From positions 101,316 through 165,315 of the forward strand of contig CALFRK010000047.1 in the NCBI GenBank assembly GCA_937919625.1: a stretch of 64,000 nt of DNA, given 5' to 3'. This document shows positions 1 through 7,905 of the stretch, in pieces (the stretch's first letter is position 1; each line of letters opens with the position of its first letter). Under the pieces are notes generated by a model, which made no database searches, had not been told where the DNA came from, and worked only from the letters and a program-made list of their open reading frames with translations. The position numbers and the translations under genes are program-made. Origin of the DNA: an uncultured Ilumatobacter sp. GTDB lineage: Bacteria > Actinomycetota > Acidimicrobiia > Acidimicrobiales > Ilumatobacteraceae.

Positions 1-732
1 CTGCCCGGTCACGAATGCGCTGTCGTCTGAGGCGAGATACACAAACGTGCCGGTCAGGTCTTCGGCAAAGCCGCGGTGTGGCAGCGATTGATGTTCTTCT
101 GTCAGTTTGGCGAGTTCAGCGTCGTCGAAATCGAGCTCGACCTCCTGTTCGGTCCTGATCGCTCCGGGCATCACAGCATTGACTCGGATGCTGTCTTTGC
201 CGACCTCGCGAGCTAATGCGCGCGTCAGACCGATGATGCCTGCCTTCGACGTGACGTAGCCCAGTAGGCCGGCCATGCCGAGTTTGGCGGTCACGCTCGT
301 GACCGTGATGATGCTGCCGCGTCGTCGACGGAGCATTCCAGGATGGACCGCCTGGGCACACAGGAATGTTCCGCGAAGGTTGACCGCCATCGTGCGATCC
401 CACTGATCGATCGTGATCTCGGTCCACTGAGCGCGTTGGGAGTGGGCTGCGTTGGCGACCAGGATGTCGACATCACCAAACTCGTGGCCAGCAGCGGCAA
501 CCATGGCGCCGACATCGGCGGGCACACTGATGTCAGCCGGAACCTTGATGGCTGCGCCTCCGGCGGCGGTGATGCGGGCCACGACTTCGGACGCATACGC
601 GTCCATCCGATCGTCCGGAAGCGTGTTCACGACGACGCTGGCGCCCTCGCCGGCGAACGCCTCGGCGACGGCGGCACCGATGCCCCATGACGCTCCAGTG
701 ACGATCGCGACACGACCATCAAGTCTGCCCAT
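1..732 (-). CDS. SDR family NAD(P)-dependent oxidoreductase, 3' end cut by window edge
   Basis: 244 residues are visible and the frame is still open at base 1. The cofactor motif TGASWGIG lies at residues 12-19, the active-site pair is Y159/K163 in GYVTSK, and a conserved serine sits near 146 in TVTS. The visible part ends in FVTGQ, so by family pattern only about 15-20 residues are missing. The ATG at 732 overlaps the stop of the upstream lactonase gene by one base (TGATG), so the two are probably translationally coupled. With a lactonase and a sugar-acid dehydratase beside it, oxidation of a sugar or polyol is a fair guess, but the sequence does not show the substrate. Confidence 0.9.
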   Translation of the reverse strand, partial: MGRLDGRVAIVTGASWGIGAAVAEAFAGEGASVVVNTLPDDRMDAYASEVVARITAAGGAAIKVPADISVPADVGAMVAAAGHEFGDVDILVANAAHSQRAQWTEITIDQWDRTMAVNLRGTFLCAQAVHPGMLRRRRGSIITVTSVTAKLGMAGLLGYVTSKAGIIGLTRALAREVGKDSIRVNAVMPGAIRTEQEVELDFDDAELAKLTEEHQSLPHRGFAEDLTGTFVYLASDDSAFVTGQ

Positions 733-1616
733 CAAGCTGCTCCGACCTTGTCACGATCGGGATTTCCGAAGGGAGTATAACCCCGGCCCGACACACCGAC
801 ATCGATTGCGAACAGAGCACCAGCGTGCGGTTGTGTGCAAAGTTGGGCTTCGGGTAGGCCGCTGCGTGCGGTCGTGATGAACAGGGTTGTCAGGTCGGGG
901 CCGCCAAAGGCGCAACTCGTGATAAAACCTCCGGGTACCTCTACGACGCGGTCGAGTCGTCCCTGTGGCGTGTACCTGTGGATCGCGCCGCCATCCCAGA
1001 GGGCGACCCAGACTGCGCCTTCTGCATCAACGCTGAGACCGTCTGGAATCGAGCCGATGTGGACAAGTGTCTCAGACCGAATCGGGAGTCCTTCGGCATC
1101 GAGATGGATGGTGTCCACGCGGTGTGCGAGTGAATCGACGTAGTGGCAGATTCGGCCATCCGGGCTCCAGTCGATGCCGTTCGAAAGGGCGATACCGCTG
1201 CGGACCTTTTTGACCGAGCCATCGTCGGCAACACAGAACAAGCCTGCCTGTTGCTCTCCTGAACGGTCGACGGTGCCGACCCACAAGCGACCCATTGGAT
1301 CGCACCGAGCATCGTTTGCCAGTCCATCACCATCCGGGGGCAGCGTCGCGATCGTCTTGCCGAGATGGCCGAACTCATCGATCTGAGCGACAGACAGCCC
1401 CGCCACGGCAACTAGATTGCCGTTGACGTCGGGCACGACGGCGCTGATGCGCTGTTTGGTTGCAGTAGCGGTATGACGTCCGGCGCTGTCTAATTGATGG
1501 AGGACAAGACCATCGACATCCAACCACAGCAGCCGTTGACGAGCGGCATCCCATGTCGGCCCTTCGCCGAGCTCGCATGCTGCGTCGACGACGACATCGG
1601 GCGTCATAGATGACAT
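732..1616 (-). CDS. SMP-30/gluconolactonase/LRE family protein
   Basis: 294 residues forming a six-bladed beta-propeller of the regucalcin/gluconolactonase family. The metal-site motifs are present: a Glu near residue 18 in LGEGP, an Asn in LANDA, an Asn in LSNGID and an Asp in IPDGLS. Such enzymes open sugar lactones to aldonic acids using a divalent metal. I chose the ATG at 1616 because GGAG lies about five bases upstream; an in-frame ATG at 1607 is possible. The open frame runs on past the start as antisense to the next gene, and that extension is not real. It is coupled to the SDR gene downstream, which fits an oxidise-then-hydrolyse pair. Confidence 0.9.
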   Translation of the reverse strand: MSSMTPDVVVDAACELGEGPTWDAARQRLLWLDVDGLVLHQLDSAGRHTATATKQRISAVVPDVNGNLVAVAGLSVAQIDEFGHLGKTIATLPPDGDGLANDARCDPMGRLWVGTVDRSGEQQAGLFCVADDGSVKKVRSGIALSNGIDWSPDGRICHYVDSLAHRVDTIHLDAEGLPIRSETLVHIGSIPDGLSVDAEGAVWVALWDGGAIHRYTPQGRLDRVVEVPGGFITSCAFGGPDLTTLFITTARSGLPEAQLCTQPHAGALFAIDVGVSGRGYTPFGNPDRDKVGAA

Positions 1617-1832
1617 GTTCTCCAGCCTCAAGCCGCTTCCTTCCTCAAGCCCGGGCAACGAACCGCGTAGCGTGGCTCTGGAGCAAATTGCTCGCTCAAC
1701 TCCCGATATGTAAGCTCGCCGCAGCATAGCCAAACTGACCGACCTGGTTTGGTGCGCATCCTCCACGATCGGGTTGACGAGCGACGAGATAGTTCCACAC
1801 GAGGTCCGACTCAAGATGGTGGTCAACGATTT

Positions 1833-2786
1833 ATGAAACTCGCCTCGGTATTGACTCCACTTTCGCACGAGAACCTGACCTTGGCTGCCCAAACCGGCGT
1901 GGCCGAGATCGTCGCCCGATACCCGGGCCCCGATCTCTCCCAGCTCGACCAGGTTAAGGCCCGCATCGAGTCGTATGGGATGCGGTTGGGCGTCGTCGAG
2001 GGCTACCTGCCGATCGAGAACATCAAGCTCGGCCGCGATGACGGTACCGAGATGGCGCAGATGAAGACGCTGGTGCGGCATCTCGGTGAGATCGGCGTTC
2101 CCCTGATTTGCTACAACTTCATGGCCGGAACCGACTGGATTCGCACCAGCGTAGACACCCCCGAGCGGGGCGGGGCGAAGGTTACAGCGTTCGACCTCAG
2201 CGATCTGGCGAGCGCCCGGATCCCGGGCCGTGAGCCGTTCCGGGCATCGCTCGAGCCGGGCGCCAAGCGCGACGAACTTTGGAGCAATCTCGAAGCATTT
2301 CTCATCGAGATAATTCCCGTCGCAGAAGACGCCGGGGTCGTGCTGGCCATGCATCCCGACGATCCGCCGCTTCCAGAGTTGTTGGGCAACGATCGTTGCA
2401 TGCACTCGGTCGATGGGTTTGAGCGTCTGGTGAGCTTGGTGCCGTCCCCCTCCAACGCGATTGCCTTCTGCCAGGGCACGTTCTCCGAGATGGGCATCGA
2501 TATCCCGGCCGCTATCAGGCAACTCGGTGCGCACATCGCCTATGTCCACTTCCGCGATGTGATCGGTACGCCCGAGTCGTTCGTCGAGACCTGGCAAGAC
2601 ACCGGGCAAACCGACATGGCAGAAGCAATGCGGGCCTACCGCGAGGTCGGGTTCGATGGCCCGATTCGGCCGGATCACGTTCCCCAGCTGATTGGCGAGG
2701 ACGACGGCGAACCTGGATACACCATGCTCGGGCGGCTGTTTGCCTACGGCTACATCCGTGGCCTGATGGATGCCACCGAGGCCTGA
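1833..2786 (+). CDS. Mannonate dehydratase-like (UxuA family) TIM-barrel protein
   Basis: 317 residues. Motifs resemble mannonate dehydratase: ICYNFMAGTDWIRT, the metal/active-site stretch HPDDPP, YVHFRD and a C-terminal RPDHVP. UxuA converts D-mannonate to 2-keto-3-deoxygluconate. This protein is shorter than E. coli UxuA (about 394 residues), so it belongs to a compact branch and its substrate may differ. The start at 1833 (MKLASV) follows the usual family N-terminus; upstream in-frame codons would add unrelated residues. It is transcribed divergently from the lactonase/SDR pair across about 216 bases that must hold both promoters. The three together suggest a sugar-acid route, which is inference. 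Confidence 0.8.
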   Translation: MKLASVLTPLSHENLTLAAQTGVAEIVARYPGPDLSQLDQVKARIESYGMRLGVVEGYLPIENIKLGRDDGTEMAQMKTLVRHLGEIGVPLICYNFMAGTDWIRTSVDTPERGGAKVTAFDLSDLASARIPGREPFRASLEPGAKRDELWSNLEAFLIEIIPVAEDAGVVLAMHPDDPPLPELLGNDRCMHSVDGFERLVSLVPSPSNAIAFCQGTFSEMGIDIPAAIRQLGAHIAYVHFRDVIGTPESFVETWQDTGQTDMAEAMRAYREVGFDGPIRPDHVPQLIGEDDGEPGYTMLGRLFAYGYIRGLMDATEA

Positions 2787-2813
2787 GCGGGGGCCGAGCC
2801 GCTCGTCGATTCG

Positions 2814-3284
2814 TTAGTTCGGGCGCACGGCGATCACATCGACCTCGAACTTGAGCGCCGGTGAGAGACAGTTCGAGATCGTTGTTCGGGCAGGCAGCGG
2901 CGGACTGAAATAGTCACGATAGATCTCGTTGTAGAGAGGCCCGTCGGCTGAGTCATGGACGTAGCTGGTAACCCGTACCACGTTTCGCAGTGTCAGACCC
3001 GCCGAAGCGAGGACACCCTCGACGTTAGCCATCGACCGGCGCATCTCCTCTTCGAATGTGCCAGAGATGATGGCTCCGGTGGCATCGACCGAGGCTTGGC
3101 CCGAGACGAAGACGAACCCGTTCGCTTCGACGGCTGGGCTGAACGGAAGATGACTCGAGATAGCGGTCGCGATCGGTGTCCAGCCTGGGGAAGCTTGGTC
3201 GTCATCCGATCTGCGCGGGTGTCCGGCGGGTGTGAGTTCGTCATGCGTGTCGGTGTTCACCAGACCGAAGGTAACAGTTTTCAT
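2814..3284 (-). CDS. RidA/YjgF/Rid family enamine/imine deaminase
   Basis: 156 residues. The RidA fold is recognisable from GFVFVSGQ, the active-site Arg in PARTTIS and the Glu in FEVDVIAV. Family members hydrolyse reactive enamines/imines, such as 2-aminoacrylate, released by PLP-dependent dehydratases. It is about 25 residues longer at the N-terminus than typical RidA, so the true start may lie further in. It ends 27 bases from the convergent dehydratase-like gene and is divergent from the D-aminoacylase across about 71 bases. A PLP deaminase of the same island (6485-7765) would make exactly the intermediate that RidA removes. Confidence 0.88.
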   Translation of the reverse strand: MKTVTFGLVNTDTHDELTPAGHPRRSDDDQASPGWTPIATAISSHLPFSPAVEANGFVFVSGQASVDATGAIISGTFEEEMRRSMANVEGVLASAGLTLRNVVRVTSYVHDSADGPLYNEIYRDYFSPPLPARTTISNCLSPALKFEVDVIAVRPN

Positions 3285-3355
3285 CTAGTGGATTCGTAGT
3301 TTCATTTCTGTGATACGGTCGCTCGACGACTGTGCTCACTCATGCGAGGTACGAC

Positions 3356-4954
3356 ATGTTCGACTTGATTATCCGCAATGCCACTTTGATCGACGGTACG
3401 GGGGCCCCATCCCGACCGGGCGACGTCGGTATCACCGGTGGCCGTATCACCGCCGTCGGCATCATCGATGCCGACGCCGCAACTGCTCGAACGATCGATG
3501 CCGGCGGTCGGGTCGTGTGCCCAGGCTTCATCGACATCCACACCCATTCCGACCTGACCCTGGTCGCCGACGGTACCGGTGAAAGCAAGCTGCGCCAGGG
3601 TGTGACGACCGAGGTGGTCGGTAACTGTTCATTCGCGGCCTTCCCGATCGAACCTGAACGGCTCGACCTGCACGCCGATCATCTTGCTCGGGCCACGGCC
3701 CCGATCACCCCATGGTGGACCGATTTCGATGGGTATGCCGACGCATTGCACGAGCAGGGGTTGGCGATCAACGTCGCCCCATTGGCCGGTCATGGCACGC
3801 TGCGGGTGGCAGCGATGGGCGTCGACAAACGGCCGGCCACCGCCGAGGAACTGGGTCGGATGGAACGCGATCTCGACCTCGCCCTCGAACAGGGGGCGTT
3901 TGGAATGAGCACCGGGTTGACCCACGTGCCCAGCTCGTATGGCGACTTCGACGAGGTCGCCGCGTTGGCGCGTGTGCTGGCCGCCCGAGGTGCGCTGTAC
4001 GCCACACATGCGCGGGCGATCGCGCCGGACGAACGTGCATCGGTGGCTGAGGCGATCGACATCGGCAGGCAAACAGGCGTCACGGTCGAGTTCAGCCACC
4101 TTGCGATCAATCGCCCGGATCGATGGGGGCACGGAGCTGAACTATTGACCATGTTCGACGAGGCGCGCGAGGAGGGCATCGACATCTTCTTCGACGTTTA
4201 TCCCTACGATGCCTCGTCTTCGTCGTTGACGCAATACCTCCCACCATGGCTGCAAGCCGGTGGCACCGAGGCGATGTGCGCCAGGCTCGCCGACCCCGAA
4301 CAACGCCAACGCGCCCTCGACGACATGACCGAAGGCTGGTTCGGTGGGATTCCGTGGTTGTGGGACCGCTTCGTCGTGAGCAGCAGCCCCGACGGATACG
4401 GCATCGCCAAGACGCTCGAGGAGCTCGCCGCCGACGAGGGAGTCGATCCCTACGAACTGACATTGCAGCTGTGCGAGCGATATGGCAACCAATTGCAAGT
4501 GGTGCTCTTCTACCGCAGTGAGCAAGACGTTGCGAAATTCCTTGCTCATCCATTGTCGGTCATCGGATCGGATGGGAACGCGATCCCGCTCGAGCAACCC
4601 ACCGCCTGTCCACACCCGCGCAACTTCGGAACTTTTCCTCGCGTTCTGGGCGTGTATGCCCGCCAGAAGGGGGTACTCGAACTGGCCGACGCGGTGCGCA
4701 AGATGACCGCCGAGCCGGCTCGCCGGCTGGGCCTGACCGACCGGGGCACGCTTGCCGTCGGGGCGGTTGCCGACGTCGTGATCTTCGATCCTGAGACGGT
4801 CATCGACAACTCAGAGTTCGGCCAAAGCGCCGGTCCACCAACTGGCATCGATGTCGTGATCGTCGGCGGCCACGTCATGTTGGATCACGGGACGATCGGC
4901 GTCGATCGCCCCGGACAAGTACTGCGTCGGGTCTCCAGCCCCTCGCCCGCCTAG
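3356..4954 (+). CDS. N-acyl-D-amino-acid deacylase (D-aminoacylase, amidohydrolase superfamily)
   Basis: 532 residues. It opens with the amidohydrolase beta-sandwich start DLIIRNATLIDGTG. Metal-site motifs follow in order: DIHTHSD, a Cys in VVGNCS (the family's Zn-ligand Cys), FSHLAIN, DVYPYD and the late Asp in IGSDG. D-aminoacylases release free D-amino acids from N-acyl forms. The ATG at 3356 is preferred over an in-frame GTG at 3332 because it begins exactly at the conserved first strand. The M81 peptidase gene follows 30 bases downstream on the same strand, so the two probably share a transcript. N-acyl-D-glutamate and N-acyl-D-aspartate specificity cannot be separated from the general type here. 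Confidence 0.92.
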   Translation: MFDLIIRNATLIDGTGAPSRPGDVGITGGRITAVGIIDADAATARTIDAGGRVVCPGFIDIHTHSDLTLVADGTGESKLRQGVTTEVVGNCSFAAFPIEPERLDLHADHLARATAPITPWWTDFDGYADALHEQGLAINVAPLAGHGTLRVAAMGVDKRPATAEELGRMERDLDLALEQGAFGMSTGLTHVPSSYGDFDEVAALARVLAARGALYATHARAIAPDERASVAEAIDIGRQTGVTVEFSHLAINRPDRWGHGAELLTMFDEAREEGIDIFFDVYPYDASSSSLTQYLPPWLQAGGTEAMCARLADPEQRQRALDDMTEGWFGGIPWLWDRFVVSSSPDGYGIAKTLEELAADEGVDPYELTLQLCERYGNQLQVVLFYRSEQDVAKFLAHPLSVIGSDGNAIPLEQPTACPHPRNFGTFPRVLGVYARQKGVLELADAVRKMTAEPARRLGLTDRGTLAVGAVADVVIFDPETVIDNSEFGQSAGPPTGIDVVIVGGHVMLDHGTIGVDRPGQVLRRVSSPSPA

Positions 4955-4984
4955 TCGGTCATCTCTTCACAGCAAAGGAATCTC

Positions 4985-6466
4985 ATGCGCGTCGCGACCC
5001 TCGGCTTCCACCATGAATCGAACACGTTCGCTCCGGTGCCGGCAAGCTTGCAGCAGTTCCTGGCCAGTGGCCCTGATGAGGGTGACGGGCTGATCGCCAA
5101 ATACGCCGAATCGCAAGCCACCTTGGCGGGCTTCATCGAAGCGGCAGCAGCCGACGCCGACGTAGAACTTGTGCCCTTGGTGTATTTCGACCTCAATCCG
5201 ATGGGAACGATCACTGCAGAGGCGCTCGACACGATCATCGCCCGGTTGCTGGCTGCGCTCGATGACGGTGGGCCATGGGATGCCGTTCTGCTGGGGCTGC
5301 ACGGCGCCGCCGCCTCCGAAGTCCATCGTGACGCCGATGGTGAAGTACTCGAACGCATACGAGAGCGCTTAGGTGCCGACGTTCCGATCGGGATCACCTA
5401 CGACATGCATGCCAACGTGTCGGCTAGAATGGTCGAACGCGCCACCGTCGTCAACATCTACATGACGAACCCGCATCTCGATCCTCGCCTCCGCGCTAGG
5501 CAGTGCGCCGATTTGATTTTCCGCGTGGTTCGTGGCGAGATCCACCCCGTGATGGCTCTCGAAAAGCCACCGCTGGCGGTGAACATTCTGCGGCAAGGCA
5601 CCAGCGATTCGCCGATGAAAGAGTTGGTCGCACTCGCTGCCGAGGCAGCGACTCGACCCGGTGTGTTGTCCGTCAGCATCGCAGAGGGGTTCCCGTACGC
5701 CGATGTGGAAGAGATGGGTATGGCGTTCTTGGCGGTCACCGATGATGACGCCGAGCTGGCCGGCGTAATCGCTCGCGAACTGGCCCACGCGGCGTGGGAG
5801 GTTCGCACGGAACTCGAAGGCGACGGGGTTGCGATCGACGATGCACTTCGTCGCGCCGCTCGGTCAGAAGCCCACCCGGTCGTCCTGCTCGACGTCGGCG
5901 ACAACGTCGGAGGTGGCAGCCCTGGCGACTCGACCCACGTGTTGGCGGCGGCACAGCGTCTCGGCGTGGGTGGACTGTTCCACTCATTGTGCGATCCAGC
6001 CTCTGTCGCCGCCTGTGCTGTCGCCGGCGTCGGTGCCACGGTCGAGCTCTCAGTTGGCGGCAAGACCGATCAGCTGCACGGCGAACCCGTGGCGATTCGC
6101 GGAGTCCTCCAGATGCTCGATGACGGGAAGTTCGAAGACAACGGGCCCACGCACGGCGGCTTTCGCTTCTACGACGCCGGTCCACGGGCGCTGGTCCACA
6201 CCGACGACGATCACATGGTGCTGCTGACGTCACGTCCTCGGGGCAACACCAGCCGACAAGAACTCGTCAGCGCCGGCCTCGACCCTCTGACGCAGCCGAT
6301 CATCGTTGCCAAGGGTGTTCACTCGCCGCGTGCGACCTACGAACCGATCGCAGCCGAGATGATCCAGCTCAACACGCCTGGCTGTACGAGTGCCGATGTC
6401 AGCGCGCTCGAGTACCAGTATCGACCTCGACCGATGTTTCCCTACGAGCGCGACGCCCAATACTGA
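4985..6466 (+). CDS. M81 family metallopeptidase, MlrC (microcystinase C)-like
   Basis: 493 residues, the family's usual length. Zinc-site motifs are seen: Asp and His in YDMHANVS, and His in MTNPHLD. The C-terminal MlrC domain carries GDNVGGGSPGDST. MlrC finishes the breakdown of linearised microcystin, but most homologues occur in amino-acid-derivative gene sets and their substrates are unknown. The gene lies 30 bases after the D-aminoacylase gene; a weak ribosome site (AAAGGAA) precedes the ATG. Context points to a small peptide or blocked D-amino-acid substrate. That is inference. Confidence 0.92.
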   Translation: MRVATLGFHHESNTFAPVPASLQQFLASGPDEGDGLIAKYAESQATLAGFIEAAAADADVELVPLVYFDLNPMGTITAEALDTIIARLLAALDDGGPWDAVLLGLHGAAASEVHRDADGEVLERIRERLGADVPIGITYDMHANVSARMVERATVVNIYMTNPHLDPRLRARQCADLIFRVVRGEIHPVMALEKPPLAVNILRQGTSDSPMKELVALAAEAATRPGVLSVSIAEGFPYADVEEMGMAFLAVTDDDAELAGVIARELAHAAWEVRTELEGDGVAIDDALRRAARSEAHPVVLLDVGDNVGGGSPGDSTHVLAAAQRLGVGGLFHSLCDPASVAACAVAGVGATVELSVGGKTDQLHGEPVAIRGVLQMLDDGKFEDNGPTHGGFRFYDAGPRALVHTDDDHMVLLTSRPRGNTSRQELVSAGLDPLTQPIIVAKGVHSPRATYEPIAAEMIQLNTPGCTSADVSALEYQYRPRPMFPYERDAQY

Positions 6467-6484
6467 TAACTGGCAACTCGACCG

Positions 6485-7765
6485 TCAGAACAGTGTTTCG
6501 GCGATCTCGACGACTCGATAGTCGTCGTCGACGATCGGGATCGCCCGCCATTTGTCGAATGTCGTGCACGGATGTGAGATGCCGAAACCGACGAGGTCGC
6601 CCACGCCGAGCGGATCTGCCGGATCGACTTCGAGAAATGCGTGTTGGTCATTGATCTCTACGACCCGAGTCCCCGCAACAGCCTTGACCTCTGTCGAACC
6701 GCGGCGGCGGACCTTCTTTAGGATCGGTAATAGGCCGTCGGCCGAGGCGTCGCGTTTGCCGATGCCCACCAGGACCCGCGTCGGCTCGGGTCGTGACAGC
6801 ACCACGCCCCATATCTCGATCGCCGACACGAGCCGATCGCCGTGCGCAGTGCGCGGGGTCTCACCCATCGGCGAGACGTGGTGCAGCGAGCCGTCATCGT
6901 GGCTTATGTAGCAGCCGCTGCGGATCACGATCCGGAGCGGAGATTCGATACTGACGTGCCCGAAACGGTCGACGACGTGGTCGAAGAACGCGCTGCCACC
7001 GGCGGTGACTATCACCTCTGGCGTCGGCTCGAACCAACCGTTGGCTTCGATTGCGTGCGTTAGTTCGACGATCTGGTCGAGGAACTCGTCGACCCGCTCT
7101 TCGACAGGTCGATCTCCGATCGGCCCTAGAATCCCCTCGAACCCGGATGTTCCTGTCAGGGCGAGATGGGGGGACCGGGCCGCAGCGGCGGCGACGAGCA
7201 GACCGTCGGCGATCGTGCGCACGCCTGTCCGTCCTCCAACGATTCCCATCTCGAGCAGCACCGGAAGCCGATTGACGGAATCGCGGCGCGCCAAGGTCTC
7301 GTTCATGATTTCGACACCCTCGACGGAGTCGACGTAGCAGTACACCTCGAAGCCCTCGTCGAGCGATTTCGCCAACCATTCGATCTCGCCCGGAACGACG
7401 ACCTGATTGGCGATCAGGACCCGATTCACTCCGGCCTCCCGCATCGTCTTGGCCTGCCACGTTGTTGCGGCAGTCATCGCCCAGGCACCGTCGCGGATCT
7501 GGCGCCGAAAGAGTGCCGGTGCCATGGTTGTCTTGCCGTGGGGTGCGAGAGATACATGGCTGCGTTCGCAGAAACCCTTCATCGTCCTGCTGTTGTGGTC
7601 GATCGCCGAGTCGAACATCACGGCGACCGGATATGGAATGTCGGCATCGAAGACGCACCATCCGGTTGCAGCGCCAGCACCGAGCGGAAAGCCCTTCGAG
7701 TTGTTTGCCGAAGGTTGCGCTGCTTCGGAGCCGGCGTCGCCTGCGGTGGGTGTTTCGAGATCCAT
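6485..7765 (-). CDS. D-serine dehydratase/D-threonine aldolase-type PLP enzyme (amino acid deaminase)
   Basis: 426 residues with an alanine-racemase-type N-terminal barrel. The PLP lysine is in APHGKTT (about residue 75). A C-terminal D-serine-dehydratase-like domain ends in SHPCTTFDKW, whose HPC matches the zinc-binding His-x-Cys of eukaryotic-type D-serine dehydratases. These enzymes deaminate D-serine or D-threonine, or cleave D-threonine; the sequence alone does not decide. It is convergent with the M81 gene (18 bases apart). With the D-aminoacylase, the D-carbamoylase and RidA nearby, a role in consuming released D-amino acids is likely. Confidence 0.87.
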   Translation of the reverse strand: MDLETPTAGDAGSEAAQPSANNSKGFPLGAGAATGWCVFDADIPYPVAVMFDSAIDHNSRTMKGFCERSHVSLAPHGKTTMAPALFRRQIRDGAWAMTAATTWQAKTMREAGVNRVLIANQVVVPGEIEWLAKSLDEGFEVYCYVDSVEGVEIMNETLARRDSVNRLPVLLEMGIVGGRTGVRTIADGLLVAAAAARSPHLALTGTSGFEGILGPIGDRPVEERVDEFLDQIVELTHAIEANGWFEPTPEVIVTAGGSAFFDHVVDRFGHVSIESPLRIVIRSGCYISHDDGSLHHVSPMGETPRTAHGDRLVSAIEIWGVVLSRPEPTRVLVGIGKRDASADGLLPILKKVRRRGSTEVKAVAGTRVVEINDQHAFLEVDPADPLGVGDLVGFGISHPCTTFDKWRAIPIVDDDYRVVEIAETLF

Positions 7766-7905
7766 GATGATGTTGCCCCTGGCATGGTGATGGAGTGTGC
7801 CTGAAGGTTACAACCCTCGCCCATCTGCCATTCCAATGGGGGAAACAGCCGTTTCATTCAGGGTGCTAGTTTGGTGGGCGTTGGCCCACACCACTGGAGA
7901 ATTGT

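Noticed and set aside
1617..2678. Open frame continuing the lactonase gene upstream to a 648-codon ORF
   Set aside because: It is the antisense of the UxuA-like gene; motifs start only at the ATG at 1616.
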